64,000 nucleotides of DNA from Prorocentrum cordatum. Lineage: Eukaryota; Sar; Dinophyceae; Prorocentrales; Prorocentraceae. Shown here one piece after another: positions 54,801-58,654 of this stretch. Positions within the stretch are counted from its first letter, which is position 1; each line of letters begins with the position of its first letter. The translations under genes were made by a program, and so were the position numbers. The stretch spans positions 176,335 through 240,334 of the forward strand of contig CAUYUJ010015938.1 of assembly GCA_963575745.1 (NCBI GenBank), written 5' to 3'. The notes beneath the pieces were generated by a model. It did no database searches and had not been told where the DNA came from. It saw only the letters and a list, made by a program, of their open reading frames with translations.

Positions 54801-57539
54801 CTCCACCTCCTCCTCCCCCTCCTCCCCCTCCTCCTCCTCCTCCTCCTCCTCCCCCTCCTCCTCCTCCTCCTCCTCCTCCCCCTCCTCCTCCATCTCTTCC
54901 TCCTCCTCTATCTCCCCCTCCTCCTCGATCTCCTCCTCCTCCTCTTCCTGCAAGTTTTCTTCCTCGAGCCACCGCAGAAGTAGAAGAAGAGCTCGTCACC
55001 GGGCCGGGCGTCCCGCACCAGCCACTGCAGGCCGTCCAGGATATTCGCCCGGGTGGGCTGGCGGTCGAGCGGCATGCGGCAGTGCTCGGACCCGTCCGCG
55101 ACGAGTCGCACCTGTCGGGTCGGGCGAAAGGGGGGATAGTAAAGGGGGGGTTTGAGAATCAGCTCACGTAGCTGATTTTCCCGGCGCCTCCCGGCGCCGG
55201 AGGCGCCCATGTATCGAGGAATGGGCCCCTCGGTGGGGCCGATCCCAGCTGCATGCAGCAGATTTCGTACCCCCCCCTTTCCCAAACCCCCCCTTTCGCC
55301 TGACCCGAACCTGGTCCTCGGCGTACCGCAGCGTGTGTCTGAGGAGGCTCAGCGCGTTCCTGGACTGGGGAGACCCAGAGGACTCGGGTTCGGGGAGGCC
55401 TAGAGGTGGGCACCAATACCCATATCGGCGGTGTGCCTCCACCGAGGGACGGTGCTCCCGATCTCGGTGATGGTGGAAATGTGGTGGCTTCCTAGGTGGC
55501 CGAAGTATTAACAACAGCGCCAAAGTATAGGATCATCTATCCGGGTTGAGGCATGCCCGTGTGTTGGTGCTGGTGCCCATTCCCAGGCCTCCAAGGTTCG
55601 GCAGACTCGGGTTGGCCTGACGGGGCCGCCGGGAGAACGACGCGACGCAGCCTGAAATTTGGCGCGGGCTCCCGCCGCGAGCATCCCACGACAATTGGAC
55701 CGTGCAGACCCAGGACGCGCTGGTCCAACAAGGCAGTCGAACCCGAGTTCCTGCGTACTCGAGTCTTACGCTCCCCCGTTCCCAGAGGCCTCCCAAAACG
55801 GGTTCCGAGTCGATGGGGTCGGAGGATCGCGCCGCACCGCCGATGCACCGAGGCATGGCTGCTGCATCGGCCACGTCGACGTGGAGAGACTCGGGCTCAA
55901 CATCGCCGACGCATCGCCGACGCATCGGCGATGCGGGGCGATCCTCCGACCCCATCTGCTCGGACCCCACTTTGGGGGCCCAGAGCTCCACGCGTCGTTC
56001 AGCGCCCCGTGCAGCGGGGCCCGCGACGCGAAGTAGCTGCACGCCACGACCTACGGGGATGCCAACTCTGCACCTACAGCGACCCTGGGCAGGCTCATCC
56101 CGGGCGCCAGGATCGGCGTATGGGCCCTCCTGGCATGGGAAGGGAGGCGCTCGCGACAGCACGCCGTGGCATGAACAGAACTTCTTCCGGAGGTCCGCGC
56201 GGATGTTTTGGGATCGGCGCTGGACCCTCCTCCCTGGCGCAGGGGACGCCGAACGGTTTCATGTTCATGTCATCTCTGTATACGTATTTCGTTCGCCGCC
56301 GAGAGATCAGTTTTCCACCCCCAAAACATTACCCAGCCCGCCCAACAAGAGAGGGAAAACAGTCTCCGCCGCCGCCGCGACGAGGAGGTTTTAGGACCAG
56401 CTTGATTCGCCGTCGAGAGATCGAGGGGGGGTCAAAACCAAAACAAATCCCGAGGTAGGAGGAGGAGGAGGAGGAGGAGGAGGAGGAGGAGGAGGAGGAG
56501 GACGAGGCATAGACTCCGATCCTGGGCCAAGGATCGGCCAGGCCATGAGTCAGTGTGCGGCAGGCTCGCGTCGTGCCGACGCCGGCGTTGGCTCCCGACA
56601 CCGTGGAGAGCACTCAGCCTGGAACAATCGGCCGCTTTCGAACCTTGAGAACAGGGACCGACCGTCCCGCCATTCCCATACAGTCGGGGCGTTGACCTAA
56701 GGAACCCTCAATAAGGAACGAGGCCCCTTTTTTCCATGAGTTAAACTGAGGTTCCCGATCGAAAACATAAGGAAAACCTGAGACAAGCTGCGAAACACCT
56801 AAGGAACGCGGAGCCCCTCCCCAACGAAAAGAGTTCCTTCTTCAGGGCCCCGACTGTAGGCCTGCCGCGACATGCTGTTCGATTCCCAAAATGTTCTAAG
56901 CACGAAAGCACTGTTCTTAGACCCCAATCCCGACGTGTTGAAACGAGGCGGCCTCAGTCAGAAAGCTTCTGAGAGCATTCCTTGCAGACCTCCAGAGGCT
57001 CGTATAACATTATTTGGTGGGCCTCTTGGCGAGCCAGGACGCTTCGCCACTGCTTGAGAAATGTCAGGTCGTTCAACATCGACCGATCGAGAGTCGCCGG
57101 CGGGGTTCTGCGTTAAACGCCGGCGGCGGGGCCGCCGCCGGTCGACACGACGCGAACCCGACCACAGATGTAGTAGCTAAGGTCGGGCATGTCCTACAGG
57201 CGGATTTGAAACGAACAATAAAACATCGCCCCAAAGACAAAGCAGCTCAACCAGATTCCACAAATGGTGGAACAGTCCTCCCCAGACAGTCTGTCCCTAC
57301 CACTTTCGAATCCTCCTCCTGTAGGAGGGCCAGGCCCGACTTTGGCGCCCTCCGCCGACCAGCGCCCGGCGCCTCTCGGCGCCGCGGGGCGGCTCCGTCA
57401 GGCCGTGCAGCGCCGCGGGCACGGAGTGCATGCAGCCGCCGCGCGCGGGCCGCCGCTCCGGCGCGGCGCTGCTGGCCGGCGGCTCGGCCGCCTCGGGGAA
57501 GCGCCAAGAGGACGGAGCAGGGGCCGGCCGTCCCGGCAC
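31439..57539 (-). CDS. Metacaspase-like gene, copy 2 (spliced gene span)
   Basis: A second metacaspase-like gene upstream of copy 1, rebuilt from eleven minus-strand exons: 57539-57360, 56050-55989, 55359-55311, 55111-54973, 53696-53650, 53078-53015, 52806-52669, 49866-49671, 48077-48017, 44361-44260 and 31496 downward. Phases match at every junction. Domains run p20 then p10 as in copy 1. Catalytic sites are altered: the His motif reads CGYG (Tyr for His), and the Cys loop reads VLDC followed by Gly if unspliced or Ala if spliced at the GC donor. Introns range from about 200 bp to 12.8 kb. The largest holds both LINE elements. The start and the exact 3' end are unresolved, and a fusion with copy 1 cannot be excluded. 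Confidence 0.75.
31705..31840 (+). repeat. (TCC)n/(TTC)n tract
   Basis: TCC runs with ttcttcttcgtcttcttctt inside, upstream of the copy 2 C-terminal exon. Confidence 0.9.
32085..32300 (+). repeat. GAGATCGATNGT 12-bp repeats
   Basis: gagatcgattgt, gagatcgatgat, gagatcgatagt and similar, about 17 units with variation. Rich in GATC. Confidence 0.85.
33779..33822. repeat. (TA)n run
   Basis: atatatttaca then about 14 TA units, just beyond the LINE-1 3' end. Confidence 0.85.
33834..34690 (-). pseudogene. LINE-1 reverse transcriptase, motif C to thumb
   Basis: Begins SADGIGVACQDLLIALPRAF (a decayed YADD motif, the second Asp lost), then AGRFAGLVLNRSECVLVIPS (motif D type), and AARKYLGLYIGTGG (motif E type). 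It ends in a C-terminal stretch rich in Trp and Cys. Its frame differs from that of motif B just upstream. Confidence 0.65.
34558..35644 (-). pseudogene. LINE-1 reverse transcriptase, motifs 0 to B
   Basis: Motifs in order on the minus strand: SLGPDGAPDAAWKAAG (motif 0), KKGFVKGRQLLDSLFLLDAA (QxGFxxGR class), GAALLDIKAAFPSVV (motif A), and ERGVKEGCPISGLIPC (motif B) near 34780. Frames change between segments, so the reading is interrupted several times. The stretch upstream (35644-35951) is a linker between endonuclease and reverse transcriptase. Confidence 0.72.
36047..36770 (-). pseudogene. LINE-1 AP-endonuclease domain, broken
   Basis: Minus-strand fragments include ELRGIFANIKRTLDPQ and ANLIMLGDVTF (the GDxN/F strand of endonuclease/exonuclease/phosphatase folds). 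In a second frame come TTASWIEHIAAF, a TGA, then LQQPSDHAPVVVALRPW, the SDH catalytic motif. At least one frameshift and one stop are present, so it is inactive. It lies between ORF1 and the reverse transcriptase, as expected for APE-type LINEs. Confidence 0.65.
37196..37513 (-). pseudogene. LINE-1 ORF1 C-terminal continuation
   Basis: An open segment in another frame reading LRIRQDLPLDARDRQRQISR, VYQPTLGRLKAH, then VKTAKRSAHVGERVAVQEEL, NLWNFNADEIQRRFNAAYTA. Composition and position (between the coiled coil and the endonuclease) suggest the ORF1 C-terminus displaced by a frameshift. Confidence 0.45.
37567..38343 (-). pseudogene. LINE-1 ORF1 (zinc knuckle and coiled coil), frameshifted
   Basis: A frame of 258 codons with an RS/RD-rich stretch (SSDERRDSRSRSGGSDASA) and a helical segment (FWMKDLLAEVRGMNAGIAKM, EQSMILEIRDFRSALQTH). 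It continues through TRLTEVERVCQKTVTEAVAA, typical of ORF1 trimerising coiled coils. Just upstream in another frame (38210-38350) lies CVYCRRPHRFSGC, a C-x2-C-x3-H-x4-C knuckle, so a frameshift near 38215 splits ORF1. It ends at a TAG-type break after LLPTSSQKL. Confidence 0.6.
38436..38487 (-). other. Triple DinoSL relic
   Basis: On the minus strand, 38487-38466 reads tCCGTAGCTATTTTGACTC followed by AAG: the 22-nt dinoflagellate spliced leader with two changes. It is followed without a gap by CCATTTTGGCTCAAG (38465-38451), an exact match to the last 15 nt of the leader, and CCATTCTGGCTCAAG (38450-38436), one mismatch. The partial copies start just after the AG in CCGTAG, the pattern left when an integrated cDNA is transcribed and trans-spliced again. 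Confidence 0.9.
39190..39320 (+). repeat. GTACAG module with (GGA)n/(GGGA)n tract
   Basis: The module gtacagaaaaaagggcccca followed by about 70 bp of GGA and then GGGA repeats. See the matching copy at 43575-43690. Confidence 0.65.
39564..42974 (-). CDS. LINE-2 reverse transcriptase with RNase H domain
   Basis: An uninterrupted frame of 1136 codons. Reverse transcriptase motifs are RLIALVSLLCRVW, VLLDMIKCFEMV (motif A), SHQGILAGCNHATG (motif B) and RALVDDISIQLV (motif C with VDD in place of YADD). The RNase H domain (about residues 720-850) has SFTDGSC, GERQAIGRAERWAV, SIVSDLQAVV and GNLWADFFAKLG, giving all four acidic positions. The C-terminus carries two Cys clusters, CRSCGR...C and CCKLCGAH...C, possible zinc fingers. 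The first in-frame start is GTG in this frame; the native protein probably continued upstream into the endonuclease. Confidence 0.88.
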   Translation of the reverse strand: MKAIQEVLSNQAREAPHQQADAELVPWKEVWLTHGCSVLESPRGSTSWPMLPPITAAQVEDAVHTYPIRTAGGMMGIHPRALIHLPRPAFSAIAELFNLCELHLAWPRERVCNEMCRLAKPDGGTRLIALVSLLCRVWGKVRKPITFDWQERNDCHAVWGTRRGHSSSDSAFAHNIAAEMAALVGDISISVLLDMIKCFEMVHSEQLLKEAEALHFPMRLAWMLVDLYRQPRRLRAFGSLSLQFCSHQGILAGCNHATGMLFLLTLRAVRRLNDISPCITPRALVDDISIQLVTSDPRDVRFLERAVKVFTEDAKVLGLHSHVKKSGLIAGNKVARKVFSKMAIRLHLPVRKWMRNLGHELAAGRVVRTQEKKRLHALKCRRDKFVALKHATGKRATRLWRTGAFPTAGHGGSVSGISDTALKYLRQLAATIAGAKQHGGITSYLLTQADPLYDPIYDSTTCVCVKFATFVWDGRVQLSRLQRAWTCLRDIMSDNPTWQQARGPLSAVWLSLLRIGWTMVNAHTFRSDLGTDISLLVVCPSDVRIAIIEGVQRWQIRRLQQHLYNTDPPEGEPWFRALRNGIRAVKDQRALGALAAVWGNVVPLPAALSALQYDVLPECLACSAPQGTYGHVWYACSKFITDDGVDALGDEVPEALARHRRVLIQSRASITGEPDVHSNYLTYGIPPLPTNIPAPLANPPVFEFGDVSGSWGPQSFTDGSCYHSGVPEVSRAGWGVVQLFDCLLPLRAVYGALPGERQAIGRAERWAVRQGLAFHPQHQSIVSDLQAVVREGNSWSQHLSQGMSKHASIWRSIFDLKSNHPQFSWFPAHLSFDDVLERGLCVKSWAGNLWADFFAKLGASSHTLAEGFCAAVSGDLKYHKSTVRFIAWAAQRLLESGTWTQVDPDRSLRLLRAPAPPKVTVTSHVLFRCEATSTYKCRSCGRVARTLESLKSLLTSRDNRDCLPSPIQRHVRDQWFREFGAAFRPAQLEAARVALAAADEAQRVCTDEVQGPPTPVAEPEPSDEFSVFRDLGRDVFRHLHVYCCKLCGAHGSLSSLRNLTQQCQGRSKVPSTAANQRMSIRRLERGCHPRTGVKIAGAAERDDDRAELRRASASLRLLEAARGPEPAPDGASSGSD
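42971..43590 (-). pseudogene. LINE-2 AP-endonuclease C-terminal remnant
   Basis: Reads LAFVSEAPTCRQVSPGTHID, YFICSSWLAPKLNP, then ATTYPHLPVQLTLRARE. THIDYFICS and the Y-P-H-L-P segment correspond to the last strands of the endonuclease fold (normally SDHxP). The frame ends at TGA inside tctcaaaagtga; shifting one base at the AAAA run continues straight into the reverse transcriptase frame. The N-terminal half is missing beyond the GGGA tract. Confidence 0.7.
43575..43690 (+). repeat. (GGGA)n tract and adjoining GTACAG module
   Basis: About 70 bp of GGGA repeats followed by ggtacagaaaaaagggcccc. The same module, gtacagaaaaaagggcccca, sits next to a GGA/GGGA tract at 39190-39320, on the other side of LINE-2. 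The two copies therefore bracket LINE-2. Confidence 0.7.
43738..43880 (+). repeat. GATTGCAAAAAAAAC short tandem repeats
   Basis: Several copies of aggattgcaaaaaaaacaa, then the inverse ttttttgcaatccttcgg. The stretch can fold on itself. No gene. Confidence 0.6.
43944..44110. mobile_element. Family D MITE
   Basis: About 167 bp, left TGACTACCTACCAGACCACC, right ending GGTTTGGTGGGTGGTGA. CCTCC/CTCCT flanks are compatible with a 5-bp duplication. Lies upstream of LINE-2 in intron 9-10 territory of copy 2. Confidence 0.88.
44260..44361 (-). CDS. Metacaspase-like copy 2, p10 helix exon
   Basis: Thirty-four codons, phase 0 at both ends: ALVAGHLDPPTRQLHAALHS, ILADLQQRFSWMDQ. The acceptor is ttttgtgccag and the donor CAG|GCAGGG (GC). 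It aligns without gaps to ALAASEFK through GVEQ in copy 1. LINE-2, LINE-1 and 12.8 kb of intron follow. Confidence 0.83.
44630..44790 (+). repeat. CCCAAGAGGCCC degenerate 12-mer array
   Basis: gaggcgtcccacagagcccc, cagtgccccaagaggccctc and similar. Related arrays at 46180-47010, 53950-54070, 60640-61130 and 62840-62910. Confidence 0.6.
45969..46181. mobile_element. Family C MITE
   Basis: 213 bp with about 50-bp terminal inverted repeats starting TTTGGACGCC and TCTGGACGCC. Flanked by a perfect 5-bp duplication AATAT (45964-45968 and 46182-46186). The centre has the palindrome aacagcggccgctgtt. Confidence 0.93.
46190..47010 (+). repeat. CCCAAGACGGCC degenerate array
   Basis: Two blocks: a block of ggcctcttgggcc units (46190-46320) and a block of ccaagacggcccaagagaca units (46730-47010), of about 12-bp periodicity in opposite orientations. 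Confidence 0.6.
47466..47590 (+). repeat. AATCGACGCT 10-11-bp repeat
   Basis: actcgacgctagtcgacgct, aaatcgacactaatcgacgt and similar, about ten units. Confidence 0.85.
48017..48077 (-). CDS. Metacaspase-like copy 2, GAFTW exon
   Basis: One base plus 20 codons: CVELPIEGVMQGAFTWAWVK. The acceptor is an excellent pyrimidine run, tttcttcttccag. The donor is AAG|GCCGGC (GC, phase 0). It matches the middle of the terminal exon of copy 1, which has no intron after IK. Confidence 0.84.
48159..48280. repeat. Family I GC-rich foldback
   Basis: Left catgcactctcggcgctccg, right cccagaaatctgcgcagagc. Abuts a family H element on its right. Confidence 0.75.
48281..48465. repeat. Family H inverted repeat
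   Basis: Ends contain GAAAGAAGTTAGTAG on the left and ctactttcaacgaccgatgg on the right. Shares internal ccactcga and aggaaggcgcctaaagta with the other copies. Confidence 0.75.
48484..48667. repeat. Family A inverted repeat between two family H elements
   Basis: Copy starting aggcctcctggatggagtcc and ending cccatctgggaggcc, with a family H element directly on each side (48281-48465 and 48670-48847). Confidence 0.82.
48670..48847. repeat. Family H inverted repeat
   Basis: About 178 bp. The left end CCCATCGGTCGTAAGAAGTA pairs with the complement of the right end (TCAACGACCGATGGG). Internal gccactcgatcattgacgca. Confidence 0.85.
49081..49264. repeat. Family A inverted repeat
   Basis: Copy starting ggggccttccagatggggtc, with the central CATCGGCGATGCATCGGCGA, ending gtctaggaggcc. 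Confidence 0.82.
49671..49866 (-). CDS. Metacaspase-like copy 2, p10 entry exon
   Basis: Two bases plus 64 codons plus two bases. Contains an Ala/Gly loop, RCLHLPPLPGQTRV, SPPEPACLVHCFSACQQQQ and a split Trp. CFSAC matches copy 1. The donor TG|GTGCTC is GT, phase 2. It joins to give QQQQWCVELPIEG against GLKEWDAELPLEG in copy 1, with the Trp aligned. The 5' boundary (ctccgag) was chosen for phase. Confidence 0.68.
50335..50430 (+). repeat. GAGTCGAACCT 11-bp repeat
   Basis: About eight units of gagtcgaacctgagtcgagc type. Confidence 0.85.
50623..50813. mobile_element. Family K MITE, second copy
   Basis: 191 bp, same ends as 6268-6442. Target duplication CCGCT at 50618-50622 and 50814-50818. 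The interior has an extra tttcgggccccc unit. Confidence 0.92.
51029..51210. repeat. Family H inverted repeat
   Basis: Copy starting CCGTCGGTCGGAAGAAGTAG and ending ttcaacgaccggtggg. Nearly identical in the middle to 48670-48847. Confidence 0.85.
51405..51810 (+). repeat. 143-bp duplication with GGTGTCCCGTG units
   Basis: The block at about 51408 (gggcgcgcgagaggaatcat, cgattcgggttcaaaagtct) recurs at about 51552 (gggcgcgcaagaggagtgat, cgattcggatgcaaaagtcc). Then comes a run of 11-bp ggtgtcccgtg-type units. Confidence 0.8.
52669..52806 (-). CDS. Metacaspase-like copy 2, Cys-loop exon
   Basis: Two bases plus 45 codons plus one base: LELAWEAALASAGPHVAYRL, VPLAELSRALGALPASCRAT, LVLDC. The ALPASCRATLVLDC segment matches the strand before the metacaspase nucleophile. 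The proposed donor is TGCG|GCATCG (GC, phase 1), which fits the next exon and makes the next residue Ala. Reading through gives Gly. Neither is Cys. The acceptor is aggcag. Confidence 0.7.
52814..52985 (+). repeat. About 81-bp direct repeat
   Basis: gagcggctcaggctcgttgt and gagcggctcaagctttctat, each followed by gtccatcacac and ttgag or gtgag. Lies in the short copy 2 intron 53014-52807. Confidence 0.7.
53015..53078 (-). CDS. Metacaspase-like copy 2, AHLVPADF exon
   Basis: Twenty-one codons plus one base: AHLVPADFADDLPADLAADL, I. The acceptor is ttgtggag and the donor ATCG|GTGGGG (GT, phase 1). It matches the AYLVPSDF exon of copy 1, with a longer tail. Confidence 0.75.
53650..53696 (-). CDS. 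Metacaspase-like copy 2, His-loop exon with Tyr
   Basis: Two bases plus 15 codons after a strong acceptor (cctcctctcag): YGAQLPQAHGSDLHE. Joined to the previous exon it reads FYFCGYGAQ, so the catalytic His of GHG is Tyr. The donor is GAG|GCTCGG (GC, phase 0), at the same position as the copy 1 donor after AHQ. Confidence 0.72.
53826..53905. repeat. Related GGATTACACC-type repeat
   Basis: gcgggatcacgccggactac, then atttgaccttccagcagttg with catccgaaag, as at 57620-57760. Confidence 0.55.
54287..54435. repeat. Family I GC-rich foldback
   Basis: acttccggaggtccgcaccg on the left, cgccgatcccaaaacgccgc on the right, with gcctgtggcgccacccctgg between them. Its right arm is part of a 134-bp tandem duplication. 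Confidence 0.75.
54401..54668 (+). repeat. 134-bp tandem duplication
   Basis: gccgatcccaaaacgccgcg (54401) and gccgatccaaaaaacgccgc (54535), each followed by ctcggagaattcc, gtaccgagaccgcggctccc-like sequence and gcgttctggc. Differences are few. Confidence 0.85.
54725..54958 (+). repeat. (TCC)n tract at a 5' splice site
   Basis: About 230 bp of TCC. On the minus strand it follows the donor of the pre-His exon (54973) within about 20 bp as (GAG)n. Confidence 0.92.
54973..55111 (-). CDS. Metacaspase-like copy 2, pre-His exon
   Basis: Forty-six codons plus one base: VRLVADGSEHCRMPLDRQ, PTRANILDGLQWLVRDARPG, DELFFYFC. PGDELFFYF is the strand leading to the catalytic His in metacaspases. The donor GCG|GTGGCT is GT, phase 1, and splits a Gly codon. 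In copy 1 the same region is split earlier (in the Arg of SLERI-R) and not here. A (GAG)n tract (plus-strand TCC, 54728-54955) follows within about 20 bp. Confidence 0.82.
55311..55359 (-). CDS. Metacaspase-like copy 2, 49-bp exon
   Basis: One base plus 16 codons, NALSLLRHTLRYAEDQ. The acceptor is ccagtccag and the donor CAG|GTTCGG (GT). Size, phases and sequence correspond exactly to the copy 1 exon at 28082-28130. Confidence 0.78.
55398..55592. repeat. Family P inverted repeat
   Basis: aggcctagaggtgggcacca on the left and ctggtgcccattcccaggcc on the right. Complement of the 20485-20690 copy. Lies in the short intron between two copy 2 exons. Confidence 0.75.
55784..55980. repeat. Family A inverted repeat next to a splice site
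   Basis: Copy starting aggcctcccaaaacgggttc and ending ccccactttgggggcc. CAGAG occurs on both flanks, a possible target duplication. Its right end is 8 bp from the 5' splice site of the copy 2 exon at 55989-56050. Confidence 0.82.
55989..56050 (-). CDS. Metacaspase-like copy 2, p20 strand exon
   Basis: Twenty codons plus two bases: VVACSYFASRAPLHGALNDA then W across the junction. The acceptor is ccccgtag, right after an in-frame stop that rules out read-through. The donor is TG|GAGCTC, the same GA donor as copy 1. The right end of a family A inverted repeat lies only 8 bp beyond this donor. Confidence 0.76.
56175..56250. repeat. Family I arm (partial)
   Basis: cttcttccggaggtccgcgc followed by ggatgttttgggatcggcgc; the right arm is missing. 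Confidence 0.55.
56648..57055. repeat. Family E copy interrupted by family F
   Basis: The left piece (gggaccgaccgtcccgccat, 56648-56680) and the right piece (ggcctgccgcgacatgctgt through cgcttcgccactgct, 56857-57055) are contiguous in the copy at 28464. A family F element separates them. Confidence 0.82.
56681..56856. mobile_element. Family F MITE with TA duplication
   Basis: 176 bp starting CAGTCGGGGC and ending GCCCCGACTG, flanked by TA on both sides (56679-56680 and 56857-56858). TA target sites are typical of Tc1/mariner-related transposition. Interior rich in taaggaac/gttcctt. No coding capacity. Confidence 0.85.
57178..57345. repeat. Family N inverted repeat
   Basis: ggtcgggcatgtcctacagg with cggatttg on the left, and cctcctgtaggagggccagg with cccgactttgg on the right. 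It starts about 14 bp past the 5' splice site of the first copy 2 exon. Confidence 0.75.
57360..57539 (-). CDS. Metacaspase-like copy 2, N-terminal exon
   Basis: Ala/Pro/Arg-rich lead, an in-frame ATG (MHSVPAALHGLTEPPRG), then AERRRAL. The donor CTG|GTCGGC is GT, phase 0. Joining to the next exon gives RRRAL-VVACSYF, the same spacing as RRRAL-LVGVSYA in copy 1. The 5' boundary is arbitrary; the ATG near 57433 is a possible start. A family N element begins about 14 bp inside the intron. Confidence 0.6.
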
Positions 57540-57619
57540 TCCTGCATCGGGAGGCAGCTATACTGGGAGGCTGTCGTCGGAGGGACTACAGGAAGGATTG
57601 AGCCCCCTTGGGGGGCTGT

Positions 57620-57760
57620 GACGCCGGAGGGGGCCTCGGATGAAGCGGGACTGAGCCGGATTTGGCGGGATCCAGCGGGACTACACCGGACTGAGCGGGA
57701 CAAAGCCGGATTTCGGACCAGGGCAAAATCAGAACTTGACCTCCCAGGAGTTGCATCCGA
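57620..57760. repeat. GGATTAAGCGGGAC-type repeat
   Basis: Short degenerate units (gggactgagccggatttggc, gggactacaccggactgagc) followed by gacctcccaggagttgcatc. Related sequence at 53826-53905, 30022-30147, 30480-30560 and 6576-6670. Confidence 0.55.
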
Positions 57761-57768
57761 ACCAGTAG

Positions 57769-57974
57769 GCCTACCACGACATGTTCTTAGAACCGAAAAA
57801 TGTTCTCAGAACAAACACAGTGTTCTTAGAGCATGAGCCTGGTGGATTAAAACGTACTGGAACAGACAGTCTCGGCCAGAACTGTACTCAGAGCATGTGG
57901 CGCAAGCTACAAAAGGCTCTGAGAACATTGTTTGGTGGGCCTCTAGGCACGCCGGGACGCCTCGCCACTGCATG
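57769..57974. repeat. Family E repeat
   Basis: Copy starting ggcctaccacgacatgttct, with gttcttagagca inside and gaaaggctctgagaacattg-type sequence, ending cgcctcgccactgcatg. Confidence 0.8.
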
Positions 57975-58158
57975 AAAAGGAAACCTTTTGTGGACTCCGC
58001 GATGGGCCCCCCTTCTTACACCCGCCGGCCGTCGGCGGTCTTCGGCGATCTCTTGGCGGCCTTCTGGCGGCCCTCGGCGGATTTCTGACGGCCTCCTGCG
58101 CTGCCGGTTTCCGATGGTCTTCGGCGGTTTCTCGTGGTTTTCGGGGCGACAGCTAGAC

Positions 58159-58334
58159 TGACTACCTACCAGACCACCCCAACCCAACCCGAAGACCCAA
58201 ATTTGACCCGAATTTCGGGTTGGGGGGGTACGGATTCCATGTGTTTTCTCCACGTTCCGCGACCCCCCCCCCACTGGAAATCGAGGATAAATTGAGGCCT
58301 TCGGGTTGGGTTGGGGTGGTTTGGTGGGTGGTGA
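58159..58334. mobile_element. Family D MITE
   Basis: 176 bp with a small internal duplication (acccaaatttgacccgaat). Target duplication TAGAC at 58154-58158 and 58335-58339. Confidence 0.92.
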
Positions 58335-58654
58335 TAGACGGTCGCGGTTGGCACCGCGCCGCGGCACGTGCGGGCCCCCAGCGCGGCGCGCGCTAGAGAG
58401 GAAACGCGGGGGGGATTGCGCGCGACCGTACGCGGGCAGCTCACGCGCGCCGCACGGGCGCCGTCGTCCAAATCTTGGCCCCGACGACCATCGATTCTCT
58501 TCGAACTCGATGGGAGGCGGGGAATCCCACCAACCCTCTTGGCGTAGGTTGTCTGGCGATGTGCTTCTTGCCTCTTCCAGCGGCCTCCTGAGAGCGTCCC
58601 GGGACGCTCTGAGAGCGTTCTGGAACGCTCCGGTACAGAAACATCCGCGTCCTA

